Source of the DNA: Negativibacillus sp. | Lineage (GTDB): Bacteria > Bacillota > Clostridia > Oscillospirales > Ruminococcaceae | Direction of reading: 5' to 3' | DNA: 30,340 nt | NCBI GenBank assembly: GCA_020024325.1 | Contig: JAHHTY010000022.1 | Location: 1-30,340, forward strand | Part shown: one piece after another, positions 23,402 to 30,340 of the stretch | Layout of the letters: each line of letters starts with the position of its first letter | How positions within the stretch are numbered: the stretch's first letter is position 1 | Translations under genes and position numbers: made by a program | Notes under the pieces: model-generated | What the model was told of the DNA's origin: nothing | The model's input: the letters and a program-made list of their open reading frames with translations, nothing else | Databases searched by the model: none

Positions 23402-25804
23402 ATGTACCAAGCGCAACGCTATTTTCGTGCATTGGAGCTGGATAAGGTTCTTGCAAAGTTAGCTGATCAAGCCAACTGCGATGACAGCAAAAAGATGGCA
23501 CTGAACCTGACCCCATGTGATGATTTTGACAAGGTAAAAGCTTTGATGAAAAAAACATCGGATGCCTATATGCTCAGTGCAAGGTATACTTCTCCGGCTT
23601 TACATAAGCTGAAAAACTGTGAGGCTGCCTTGAAAAAATCAGAGAAAGGTTCCAATCTTTCTTTGTCGGAACTAATGGAAGTTTCCGCAGTATTGCACAA
23701 TATTCGCTCGGTTAAAGATTGGAGAAAACGCTGCGAAGGAGAAGAAACTTCTCTGGACGGATTGTTTGAGATGCTCACTCCAAATAAAGATTTGGAAAAT
23801 ACACTGGATAATGCTATTCTTTCCGAAGAAGAACTTGCAGATACGGCAAGCCGAGAACTGGGAGATTTGAGAAGAAAAATCAATCAGGCAAAACTGAGAG
23901 TTCGTGAAAGATTGGATCATATTATCAAATCGCCAACCCAAAGCAAATATCTTCAGGAAACACTGGTTACCATGCGTGACGGAAGATTTGTTGTTCCGGT
24001 AAAAAGCGAACACCGCTCTGAGATTAAAGGTCTTGTACATGATACTTCTGCCAGTGGAGCAACCCTGTTTATTGAACCAATGGCGGTAGTAGAAGCAAAC
24101 AACGAAATTCGTATGCTTCAGGCAAAGGAAAAACGAGAGGTTGAGCGAATCATCATGGAGCTGTCCGCTTTGGTGGGCAGTTTTGCACATCCTATTTTGC
24201 AAAGCTATCGTGCGTTGGTGGAAATTGACCTTTACTTTGCAAAAGCATCTCTTGCTTATAAAATGAAAGCAACTGTTCCGAACATCTTGGAAAGCGGAGA
24301 AATTGACCTGAAAAAAGCGCGTCATCCACTGATTGACCCATTAAAAGTAGTTGCCACCGATATTGTATTGGGAAAAGATTTTAACACACTGGTTATCACC
24401 GGACCAAATACCGGTGGTAAAACAGTTACCCTTAAAACAATCGGCTTGCTCACCTTGATGGCAATGTGTGGTTTAATGCTTCCCGTTGCAGAAAACAGTA
24501 CGATTTCTGTTTATAAAAAAGTATTGGTAGATATTGGAGATGAGCAAAGCATTGAGCAGAGCCTTTCTACCTTTTCTGCCCATATGACCAACATTGTTTC
24601 GATTATGGAAGAAGCAGATTCTGACAGCCTTGTGCTTTTGGATGAGTTGGGTGCAGGAACTGACCCGGTAGAGGGTGCAGCGTTAGCAATTTCCATTATG
24701 GAGCGTTTGGCACTGTATGGAGCAAAAATTGCAGCAACTACCCACTATGCGGAAATTAAGGAGTATGCATTGCAAACGCCGAATGTCTGCAACGCAAGCT
24801 GTGAGTTTGATGTAGAAACACTCAAACCAACATATCGTCTGTTAATTGGCATTCCCGGTAAATCCAATGCGTTTGCAATTAGCCAGAGATTAGGTTTGTC
24901 TGAGGAAATTATCGAGGCTGCAAAGCAAAATATCTCAGCAGAAAAAACCCGATTCGAGGATGTTCTTGCACAGCTGGATCAAACCCGTCAAGAATTGGAA
25001 AAAGAAAAAGAAGAAGTGGACAAGCTCAAACGGGAACAGCTGGAGTCAAAGAAAAATCTGGAACAGTATAAGCAAAAGACTTATAAGTTGATGGAACGAG
25101 AGCTGATGAATGCTCAGGAAAAAGCAAACAGAATTGTTTCATCTGTAAAAGCAGAGTCTGCAAAACTGATGGAAGAATTGGACGATATTCGTAAACAGAA
25201 GGAAAGCGAAGAGTTTTCCAAACTGGTGCAGGGTGCAAAATCAATTTATAAATCCAATATCAACCGTTTGGAAGATGCAGCAAACCCCGTTATCGGCAGA
25301 ATGAAAGAAGAATACACACCTCCTCGTCCGTTTAAAAAAGGAGACCTTGTTATGGTGGTCCAGTTGGGAGAAGAGGGTGTACTGCTTTCCGACCCTGATA
25401 ATGCCGGCAATGTGCAGGTGCAGGCAGGTATTATTAAAACAAAAGTTCCGTTGACCGAACTGAGGTTGCTGGACAAAAAACGCCGCCGCCAGTTAGACAG
25501 AATGGAAAAGAAATCTAACGGCGGTGTCACCCGTACATTGAAAGATAAATCACAAAGAAGTGCCAGCAGCGAACTGGATTTAAGAGGACAGACAATAGAG
25601 GAAGGCATCATGATGCTTGACCAGTATATTGACAGCTGTATCCTCATGGGAATCAAAAATATTACGGTTATTCATGGCAAAGGAACCGGTACACTGCGCA
25701 ATGCGGTACAACAGCACTTGAAAAATCATAGAGCAGTTCGCACTTTCCGTCTGGGTGTCTATGGCGAAGGTGAGGATGGCGTCACCATTGTTGAGTTAAA
25801 ATAA
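23402..25804 (+). CDS. mutS2: MutS2: endonuclease / ribosome-collision factor
   Basis: MutS-family ATPase without the mismatch-recognition domain; known roles are suppression of homologous recombination and, in B. subtilis, splitting of collided ribosomes. It has 800 residues: core and lever domains (1-310), the ATPase with Walker A GPNTGGKT (about 334-341), Walker B VLLDELGAGTDP and a conserved TTHYAEIKEYA, then a long coiled coil (about 510-620). The C-terminal Smr nuclease domain (about 720-800) has LDLRG and IHGKGTGTLR. The ATG at 23402 has AAGGAAG 8 bases upstream; the in-frame GTG at 23393 is too close to it. Confidence 0.97.
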   Translation: MYQAQRYFRALELDKVLAKLADQANCDDSKKMALNLTPCDDFDKVKALMKKTSDAYMLSARYTSPALHKLKNCEAALKKSEKGSNLSLSELMEVSAVLHNIRSVKDWRKRCEGEETSLDGLFEMLTPNKDLENTLDNAILSEEELADTASRELGDLRRKINQAKLRVRERLDHIIKSPTQSKYLQETLVTMRDGRFVVPVKSEHRSEIKGLVHDTSASGATLFIEPMAVVEANNEIRMLQAKEKREVERIIMELSALVGSFAHPILQSYRALVEIDLYFAKASLAYKMKATVPNILESGEIDLKKARHPLIDPLKVVATDIVLGKDFNTLVITGPNTGGKTVTLKTIGLLTLMAMCGLMLPVAENSTISVYKKVLVDIGDEQSIEQSLSTFSAHMTNIVSIMEEADSDSLVLLDELGAGTDPVEGAALAISIMERLALYGAKIAATTHYAEIKEYALQTPNVCNASCEFDVETLKPTYRLLIGIPGKSNAFAISQRLGLSEEIIEAAKQNISAEKTRFEDVLAQLDQTRQELEKEKEEVDKLKREQLESKKNLEQYKQKTYKLMERELMNAQEKANRIVSSVKAESAKLMEELDDIRKQKESEEFSKLVQGAKSIYKSNINRLEDAANPVIGRMKEEYTPPRPFKKGDLVMVVQLGEEGVLLSDPDNAGNVQVQAGIIKTKVPLTELRLLDKKRRRQLDRMEKKSNGGVTRTLKDKSQRSASSELDLRGQTIEEGIMMLDQYIDSCILMGIKNITVIHGKGTGTLRNAVQQHLKNHRAVRTFRLGVYGEGEDGVTIVELK

Positions 25805-25861
25805 TCTTTTGTATATTCTAAGCAAAAGGGAACTTAACAAAAATCTTGGTGAGTATGAATC

Positions 25862-25905
25862 AACTCAAGGGAATTTTTTCAAAGAATCAAATTCCCTTGA
25901 GTTTT
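25862..25905 (+). terminator. Long perfect hairpin after mutS2 (terminator or attenuator)
   Basis: Exact 15-bp arms, AACTCAAGGGAATTT (25862-25876) and AAATTCCCTTGAGTT (25889-25903), with a 12-base loop. The U-tract is short (TTTT then AA), so termination may be only partial. It lies between mutS2 and the MATE gene. Confidence 0.7.
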
Positions 25906-25975
25906 AAGGGAGTGCAGTAAATTGAAAGGGATAGCACAGTATTTTTCCTGCGAACACTTGAGTAAAGGGATTGAA

Positions 25976-27325
25976 ATGAAAGGACCGATGCCCTCCACAA
26001 AAGAGTTATACCAAAGGGCAATCCATATTGCATGGCCTTCTGCGGCAGAGTCGGTTCTGGTTAGTTTAGTATCCTCGGTAGATACAATTATGGTTGGTGG
26101 TTTAGGTCCTGCTGCCATTGCCGCAGTAGGTTTAACCAATCAACCAAAGTTTATTCTTTTGGCGTTAATTATGTCATTGAATGTGGGTGTTACCACTGTT
26201 GTGGCAAGAAGAAGAGGGCAGGAGAACAGAGAGGGTGCTCAAAAATGCTTGAGAATGGCATTGATGATTACTTTTTCGCTATCACTTCTTTTGTCAATAA
26301 TAGGTTTTACATTTGCAGAACCTATTATGAAATTTTCCGGTGCACAGCCGGATGTTTTGAAAGATTCAGTTACATATTTCCGAATTTTGATGATGGGCTT
26401 TACACCAATGTGCATTGGTTTGACAATCAATGCGGCGCAAAGAGGTGTGGGCAATACCCGCATTTCTATGACAACCAATATAACCTCGAATATTATCAAT
26501 TTGATTTTTAACTATTTGTTGATTCATGGTAAATTCGGATTTCCTCGCCTGGAGGTAAAAGGTGCGGCATTGGCAACTATCCTTGGAAGTACCATTGCTT
26601 GCCTGTTGTCCATTCGCTCGGTTTGCCATCATGATACCTATCTTTGCCTGTCCTTTAGAGAGCGTTGGCATTTTGATAAAGAAACTTTGGGCAGTATCTG
26701 GACAATCAGCTCCAGCGCAGTGGTTGAGCAATTATTTATGCGGTTTGGATTTTTTACATATGTCCAGGTCGTTGCGAATTTAGGAACCGTTGCTTTTGCA
26801 ACTCATCAAATCTGCATGAACATCATCAACCTTTCCTTTGCGTTTGGTGATGGCTTCAGTATTGCGATTGCTTCTTTGGTGGGACAATCTTTAGGAGCAA
26901 AACGACCTGATATGGCAAAATTATATGTAAAAGGAAATAAAGTGTTGTTATACGGAATTTCCGGTATTTTGTCACTGATTTTTATTGTTTTCCGCTATCA
27001 GCTGGTGGGACTGTTTACAACAGATGCCGCCATTATTGCAGAGGCAGGAAAGTTGATGCTGATTATTGCGGCAACCACCGTGATTCAAACATCGGCACTG
27101 TCTTACACAGGTTGTCTGCGTGGAGCAGGTGATGCAAAATATATTGCCAGAACAGCTTTTATCAGCATTGCCATTGTACGTCCGTTATCTGCATTGATTC
27201 TCTGTTACCCTGTTGGATGGGGATTGGTGGGAGCATGGCTGTCACTGTTTATTGATCAGTGTTTGCGGTGCATTTTGAATGGAGCACGTTTCCGAAAAGG
27301 CAAATGGGCGGAAATTGTTCTGTAA
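25976..27325 (+). CDS. MATE family multidrug efflux transporter
   Basis: Na+- or H+-driven exporter of the MATE family, 449 residues with about twelve transmembrane helices in two related halves. The N-terminus HIAWPSAAESVLVSLVSSVD continues into TIMVGGLGPAAIAAVGLTNQ, the typical first two helices, and the middle has GVGNTRISM and LRGAGDAKYIA, the repeated xGxGxT-like loops. The ATG at 25976 has AAAGGGA 6 bases upstream. An alternative TTG at 25922 with AAGGGAG would add 18 residues that do not look like family sequence. The substrate is unknown. It is separated from mutS2 by a hairpin, so it may be read partly through or from an unseen promoter. Confidence 0.93.
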   Translation: MKGPMPSTKELYQRAIHIAWPSAAESVLVSLVSSVDTIMVGGLGPAAIAAVGLTNQPKFILLALIMSLNVGVTTVVARRRGQENREGAQKCLRMALMITFSLSLLLSIIGFTFAEPIMKFSGAQPDVLKDSVTYFRILMMGFTPMCIGLTINAAQRGVGNTRISMTTNITSNIINLIFNYLLIHGKFGFPRLEVKGAALATILGSTIACLLSIRSVCHHDTYLCLSFRERWHFDKETLGSIWTISSSAVVEQLFMRFGFFTYVQVVANLGTVAFATHQICMNIINLSFAFGDGFSIAIASLVGQSLGAKRPDMAKLYVKGNKVLLYGISGILSLIFIVFRYQLVGLFTTDAAIIAEAGKLMLIIAATTVIQTSALSYTGCLRGAGDAKYIARTAFISIAIVRPLSALILCYPVGWGLVGAWLSLFIDQCLRCILNGARFRKGKWAEIVL

Positions 27326-27402
27326 AACAGCAGAAGTTTTTAATAGGACTTTACCGGATGTTTATCCGATAAGTGAATATAAAATTTTGGGAGGCTTTAG
27401 TC

Positions 27403-28455
27403 ATGGATGTTTTTCAGGTAGCAAATTATAAAGAATATCTTTTTGACACTGCAAAAACAATTTTTGGTATTGACAGTCCAAGCGGCTATTACCATGAAGT
27501 TGTAAAAGAAGTAGAAAAAATTGCAACAGGTCTTGGTTTTAAATTTGAACAGATTGAAAAAGGCTGTGGTATCATCACTATTGATGGTGAAGATAACAGC
27601 AAAACAGTTATGCTTTCTGCTCATGTAGATACATTGGGCTTGATGGTTCGCTCCATCACATCTAACGGTGATTTGAAATTCACCACCATCGGCGGTCCGA
27701 TTATGCCAACTCTGGATGGTGAATATTGCCGCATTAGAACAAGAGATGGTAAAGTTTATACCGGAACCATTATTTCCGAAAGCCCGGCAGTTCATGTTCA
27801 TCCGGATGCTTCTACCCGAACAAGAGATGTGGACAATATGATTGTTCGCATTGACGAACAGGTACACAGCAAAGAGGATGTTGTCGCTTTGGGTATCCAG
27901 CCGGGTGATTATATCTGCTATGATCCGAAAACAGTTGTAACAGAAAGCGGATTCCTGAAATCCAGATTCATTGATGATAAAGGCAGCGTGGCTTGTCTGC
28001 TGACTGTTCTGAAAATGATGAAAGATCAGGGGCTGAAACCACAGTACAAGACCAAATTCTTTATCTCTGTATTTGAAGAAGTAGGTCATGGTGCAGCTTA
28101 TATTCCGGAAGATGTTTCCGAAGTTCTTGCAGTAGATATGGGCTGTATCGGTCTGGATCTCACCTGTACCGAATATGATGTATCTATCTGTGCAAAAGAT
28201 TCCGGCGGTCCATACGATTATGATATGACCACCAGACTGATTGAACTTGCAAAAGAGAACGGTCTGAAATATGCAGTAGATATTTACCCAAGATACGGTT
28301 CTGACGTTGGTGCAGCTCTGTCCGGCGGTCATAACATCAAAGGTGGACTGATTGGTCCCGGTGTTCATGCTTCCCACGGTATGGAAAGAACACACTATTC
28401 TGCACTCGAAAGCAGCATCAACCTCATTATGCTCTACCTGGGCTGCAAAAAATAA
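27403..28455 (+). CDS. M42 family metallo-aminopeptidase (glutamyl aminopeptidase-like)
   Basis: Cytoplasmic dinuclear-metal aminopeptidase of the M42 (PepA/FrvX/YsdC) family, usually a dodecamer that trims short peptides. The 350 residues carry all expected ligands: H74 (SAHVDTLG), D191 (IDDKGS), the E225-E226 pair (FEEVGHG, catalytic base and ligand), D245 (AVDMG) and H331 (RTHYSALES). The ATG at 27403 follows GGGAGG at 8-base spacing; an in-frame ATA/ATG region upstream is not needed. It is 77 bases after the MATE gene, same strand, and ends at a bidirectional terminator. Which N-terminal residue it prefers cannot be told. Confidence 0.95.
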   Translation: MDVFQVANYKEYLFDTAKTIFGIDSPSGYYHEVVKEVEKIATGLGFKFEQIEKGCGIITIDGEDNSKTVMLSAHVDTLGLMVRSITSNGDLKFTTIGGPIMPTLDGEYCRIRTRDGKVYTGTIISESPAVHVHPDASTRTRDVDNMIVRIDEQVHSKEDVVALGIQPGDYICYDPKTVVTESGFLKSRFIDDKGSVACLLTVLKMMKDQGLKPQYKTKFFISVFEEVGHGAAYIPEDVSEVLAVDMGCIGLDLTCTEYDVSICAKDSGGPYDYDMTTRLIELAKENGLKYAVDIYPRYGSDVGAALSGGHNIKGGLIGPGVHASHGMERTHYSALESSINLIMLYLGCKK

Positions 28456-28472
28456 TAAAATTAAGCAATGAG

Positions 28473-28508
28473 AAAAGCGGTAATCCATCTTTGGATTACC
28501 GCTTTTTT
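28473..28508. terminator. Bidirectional terminator between M42 peptidase and ABC exporter
   Basis: Twelve-bp stem AGCGGTAATCCA (28476-28487) / TGGATTACCGCT (28492-28503) with a TCTT loop. A residues precede it and T residues follow it, so it can end both the peptidase transcript and the convergent ABC transporter transcript. Confidence 0.93.
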
Positions 28509-28520
28509 AGTTTGGGAAAT

Positions 28521-30146
28521 TTAGTTTGACTGATTTATAATATCATTTAATGGTTTAAGATGATATACTTTATCAAACTGATTCATGCGTTCCGGGGAGA
28601 GGTGATGACTGATTAAAATTAAGGTTAATTCAGAATTGTTAAGCAAGCTGCGTTCGACAACATCGGCGTTATTCTTGTCAAGAGCTGAAGTTCCTTCATC
28701 CACAAGAAGGATGGAACGATTATGAATCAATGCGCGGGCAATCGCAACTCGTTGTTTTTGTCCACCGGAAAGGTTGCGTCCTTCTTCACCGACAACAGTA
28801 TCTAAACCGTCAGGCATTGATGCAAGGTCATTGCTTAAAGAACTGTCGTTCAGTGCTTTTTGTAACTGTTCATCGCTGAAAGGCTCACCCAAGGTAATGT
28901 TTTCTCGAATGGTGGTGTTAAACAGAAAGACGTTTTGTTCAATATAGCCGATTTGTTCTTGAAGTTGTTCAACAGAATAGCTGCGGGAATCTTTGCCATC
29001 TAACAGAACTTTGCCATTATATTCCGGCAGCCAGCCTAAAAGAATTTTCAGCAAAGTACTTTTTCCACAGCCGGAAGGTCCGGTAATGGCATATTTTTTT
29101 CCGATTTCAAACTGAAGGTTCATATCTTTTAAAATTGGTTTTTGTTCATAGGAAAAGCTGATGTTTTCCATAGTGATAGCATTTTGGATAGGTTCCCACT
29201 TTTCCTGATACTTTTTAGGCTTTTCAGTATCATGAGCGGTGATCTTTTCAAAATAAGGTCTGCTTGCGGCAATGGATAAACGAAGAGTGGAAAATTTGTT
29301 CAGTCCATTTGCAACACCGGCAAACAGGTTGCTGCTGCCAGCCAAAACCGCAGGCATAATTTTTCCCTGAAATGCAAGCGCAACAATCAGAATATCTGAG
29401 AGTATTTGAATTACAACACTTACATATCCCATCGAACAACCGTTGATGCTTGATGTACATGATAAATGGTATGCAGGTTCTTCAACTTGGTCGCTGGCAG
29501 AATCTCCCTTTTTGATAAATTGCTCTGTTTTATTAAAGCAACGAAGAACATCAAAACCGGAAAGAAGGTCTTTTAAACGACTAATGGCAATCGCCTGTTT
29601 ATCCGAACAATTTTTTCCGATTTGCTCCATTTTCTTTTCAAATAACTTTGGAAAACTCCACATAATTGCAGCGGACACCAATGAGGCAATCATCAAAGAC
29701 CAATGAATTTTAAATAATACAAAGATACTCCACAGAACCTGAGCCACTCTGCCGACACAATCAAAAAATGGATTCCAAGCAAGTGTTTCAATCTGCTTGA
29801 TGTTGTTGGTCATCCAGGAGATGTACTCACCGCTGTCCTGCGAATGATATTCTTGATGTTTTTTATGAAGTAGAGATATGTATAAATCGTGGCGGACCTG
29901 ATTGTTTAAAATTCTGACAGCTTTAGCCTGCGTACATTCCTGTAATGCGCAAACAATAAAATAAATTCCCCAGCTTATCAAGCTGATAATAATCCAGAAT
30001 GTAAATCGTTTAAAATCGAAATTCATCGCAGAATCGAATTGCTGAATAAGAAGTATTTGCAGTAAAGCTTGTAAGCCCCATTCGGTAATTTGAAAGAAAC
30101 ATACCGCAGAGGTGATTTTCCAGTTTTTTCTCAAATAATGTGACAT
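28521..30146 (-). CDS. ABC exporter half-transporter (fused membrane and ATPase domains)
   Basis: A 541-residue type IV ABC exporter with an N-terminal six-helix membrane domain (about 10-295) and a C-terminal ATPase. Motifs: Walker A GPSGCGKST (356-364), Q-loop Q404, signature LSGGQ (459-463), Walker B ILLVDE (479-484), D-loop SALD and H-loop H514. It works as a dimer. Only one half-transporter is present; a partner gene could lie beyond the right edge, but the gene has its own promoter and no gene is visible between 30147 and the window end. Walker B reads LVDEGTSALD instead of the common LLDEATSALD, but the catalytic Glu is kept. The start has GAGAGG at good spacing. Substrate unknown. Confidence 0.93.
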   Translation of the reverse strand: MSHYLRKNWKITSAVCFFQITEWGLQALLQILLIQQFDSAMNFDFKRFTFWIIISLISWGIYFIVCALQECTQAKAVRILNNQVRHDLYISLLHKKHQEYHSQDSGEYISWMTNNIKQIETLAWNPFFDCVGRVAQVLWSIFVLFKIHWSLMIASLVSAAIMWSFPKLFEKKMEQIGKNCSDKQAIAISRLKDLLSGFDVLRCFNKTEQFIKKGDSASDQVEEPAYHLSCTSSINGCSMGYVSVVIQILSDILIVALAFQGKIMPAVLAGSSNLFAGVANGLNKFSTLRLSIAASRPYFEKITAHDTEKPKKYQEKWEPIQNAITMENISFSYEQKPILKDMNLQFEIGKKYAITGPSGCGKSTLLKILLGWLPEYNGKVLLDGKDSRSYSVEQLQEQIGYIEQNVFLFNTTIRENITLGEPFSDEQLQKALNDSSLSNDLASMPDGLDTVVGEEGRNLSGGQKQRVAIARALIHNRSILLVDEGTSALDKNNADVVERSLLNNSELTLILISHHLSPERMNQFDKVYHLKPLNDIINQSN

Positions 30147-30192
30147 CTTAATAAACCTCTCTAAAACATGAAAAAATAAAAGATTTTTTGTG

Positions 30193-30221
30193 ATTGTATC
30201 ACGGGGTTAAAATAAATACAA
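30193..30221 (-). promoter_or_regulatory. Promoter of the ABC exporter gene
   Basis: Read on the minus strand: -35 TTGTAT (30216-30221), 17-base spacer, -10 TACAAT (30193-30198) with an extended -10 TG. The two boxes are part of an inverted repeat, GATTGTAT (30192-30199) and ATACAATC (30216-30223). The rest of the stretch to 30340 is AT-rich and shows no gene. Confidence 0.65.
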
Positions 30222-30340
30222 TCTGCGGACAGTTAACACATACTTTGTGTTTAGAAAGAATTTTTAAAATACAGATATACTAATTATATAATGGTTTTGA
30301 TATAAAGTACATATCGTATGGTGAAAGTAAAACATTTTTT

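Noticed and set aside
27354..27370. Small hairpin CGGAT/ATCCG between the MATE and M42 genes, considered as a terminator
   Set aside because: The stem is only 5 bp, has no T-tract, and is not strong enough to call.
27397..28488. A 363-codon open frame on the minus strand opposite the M42 peptidase gene
   Set aside because: The plus-strand frame has all M42 metal ligands and a good ribosome-binding site. The opposite frame is rich in Cys, Phe, His and Asn, with no recognisable domain, as expected of an antisense shadow.
1..30340. CRISPR arrays, insertion sequences, phage or integrase genes
   Set aside because: No regularly spaced repeats, transposase or integrase-like frames, or attachment-site duplications were seen; the tRNA-Ser gene has no partial copy of its 3' end nearby.

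Overview
The window looks like a chromosomal segment of a low-to-medium GC, endospore-forming Clostridia bacterium, probably an anaerobic gut-type Oscillospirales/Ruminococcaceae relative. The lineage is inferred from three things: sporulation genes ylbJ, yqfC and yqfD; the Firmicutes gene order phoH-ybeY-dgkA-era-yqzL-recO; and a PyrR-attenuated pyrimidine operon. No mobile element, phage gene, rRNA or CRISPR array was seen. Almost all genes are intact and tightly packed.

Layout. (1) 1-322: a small membrane-anchored hypothetical protein. (2) 428-8003: a pyrimidine operon with a promoter, a PyrR-binding leader RNA and a leader terminator, then pyrR-pyrC-pyrF-carA-carB and a strong terminator. 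It supplies carbamoyl phosphate synthetase, dihydroorotase and OMP decarboxylase; pyrB, pyrD/pyrK and pyrE are not here. CarA lacks the glutaminase catalytic Cys and His, which suggests a carbamoyl phosphate synthetase that uses free ammonia. (3) 8221-12417: a MacA/MacB-like tripartite exporter (long coiled-coil adaptor, ATPase, permease) behind a strong promoter overlapped by a perfect palindrome. (4) 12462-13448: a YjdF/DUF2238-like membrane protein and a lone tRNA-Ser(GGA) with its own promoter and terminator.

(5) 13493-17680, minus strand: ylbJ followed by a large secreted protein joining a GHL10-like domain to an Amidase_3 domain whose usual catalytic Glu appears to be His. (6) 17809-25804, plus strand: yqfC-yqfD, then phoH-ybeY-dgkA-era-yqzL-recO-mutS2, linking sporulation, ribosome maturation, lipid-carrier recycling, recombination and ribosome rescue or repair. 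phoH seems to start at an AUC codon. (7) 25976-28455: a MATE efflux protein and an M42 metallo-aminopeptidase. (8) 28476-30221: a bidirectional terminator and a convergent ABC exporter half-transporter on the minus strand with its own promoter.

The observations most worth following are the glutaminase-dead CarA inside an otherwise normal pyr operon, the altered amidase catalytic site next to a sporulation gene, the AUC start of phoH, and the palindromic operator plus very long adaptor of the exporter.
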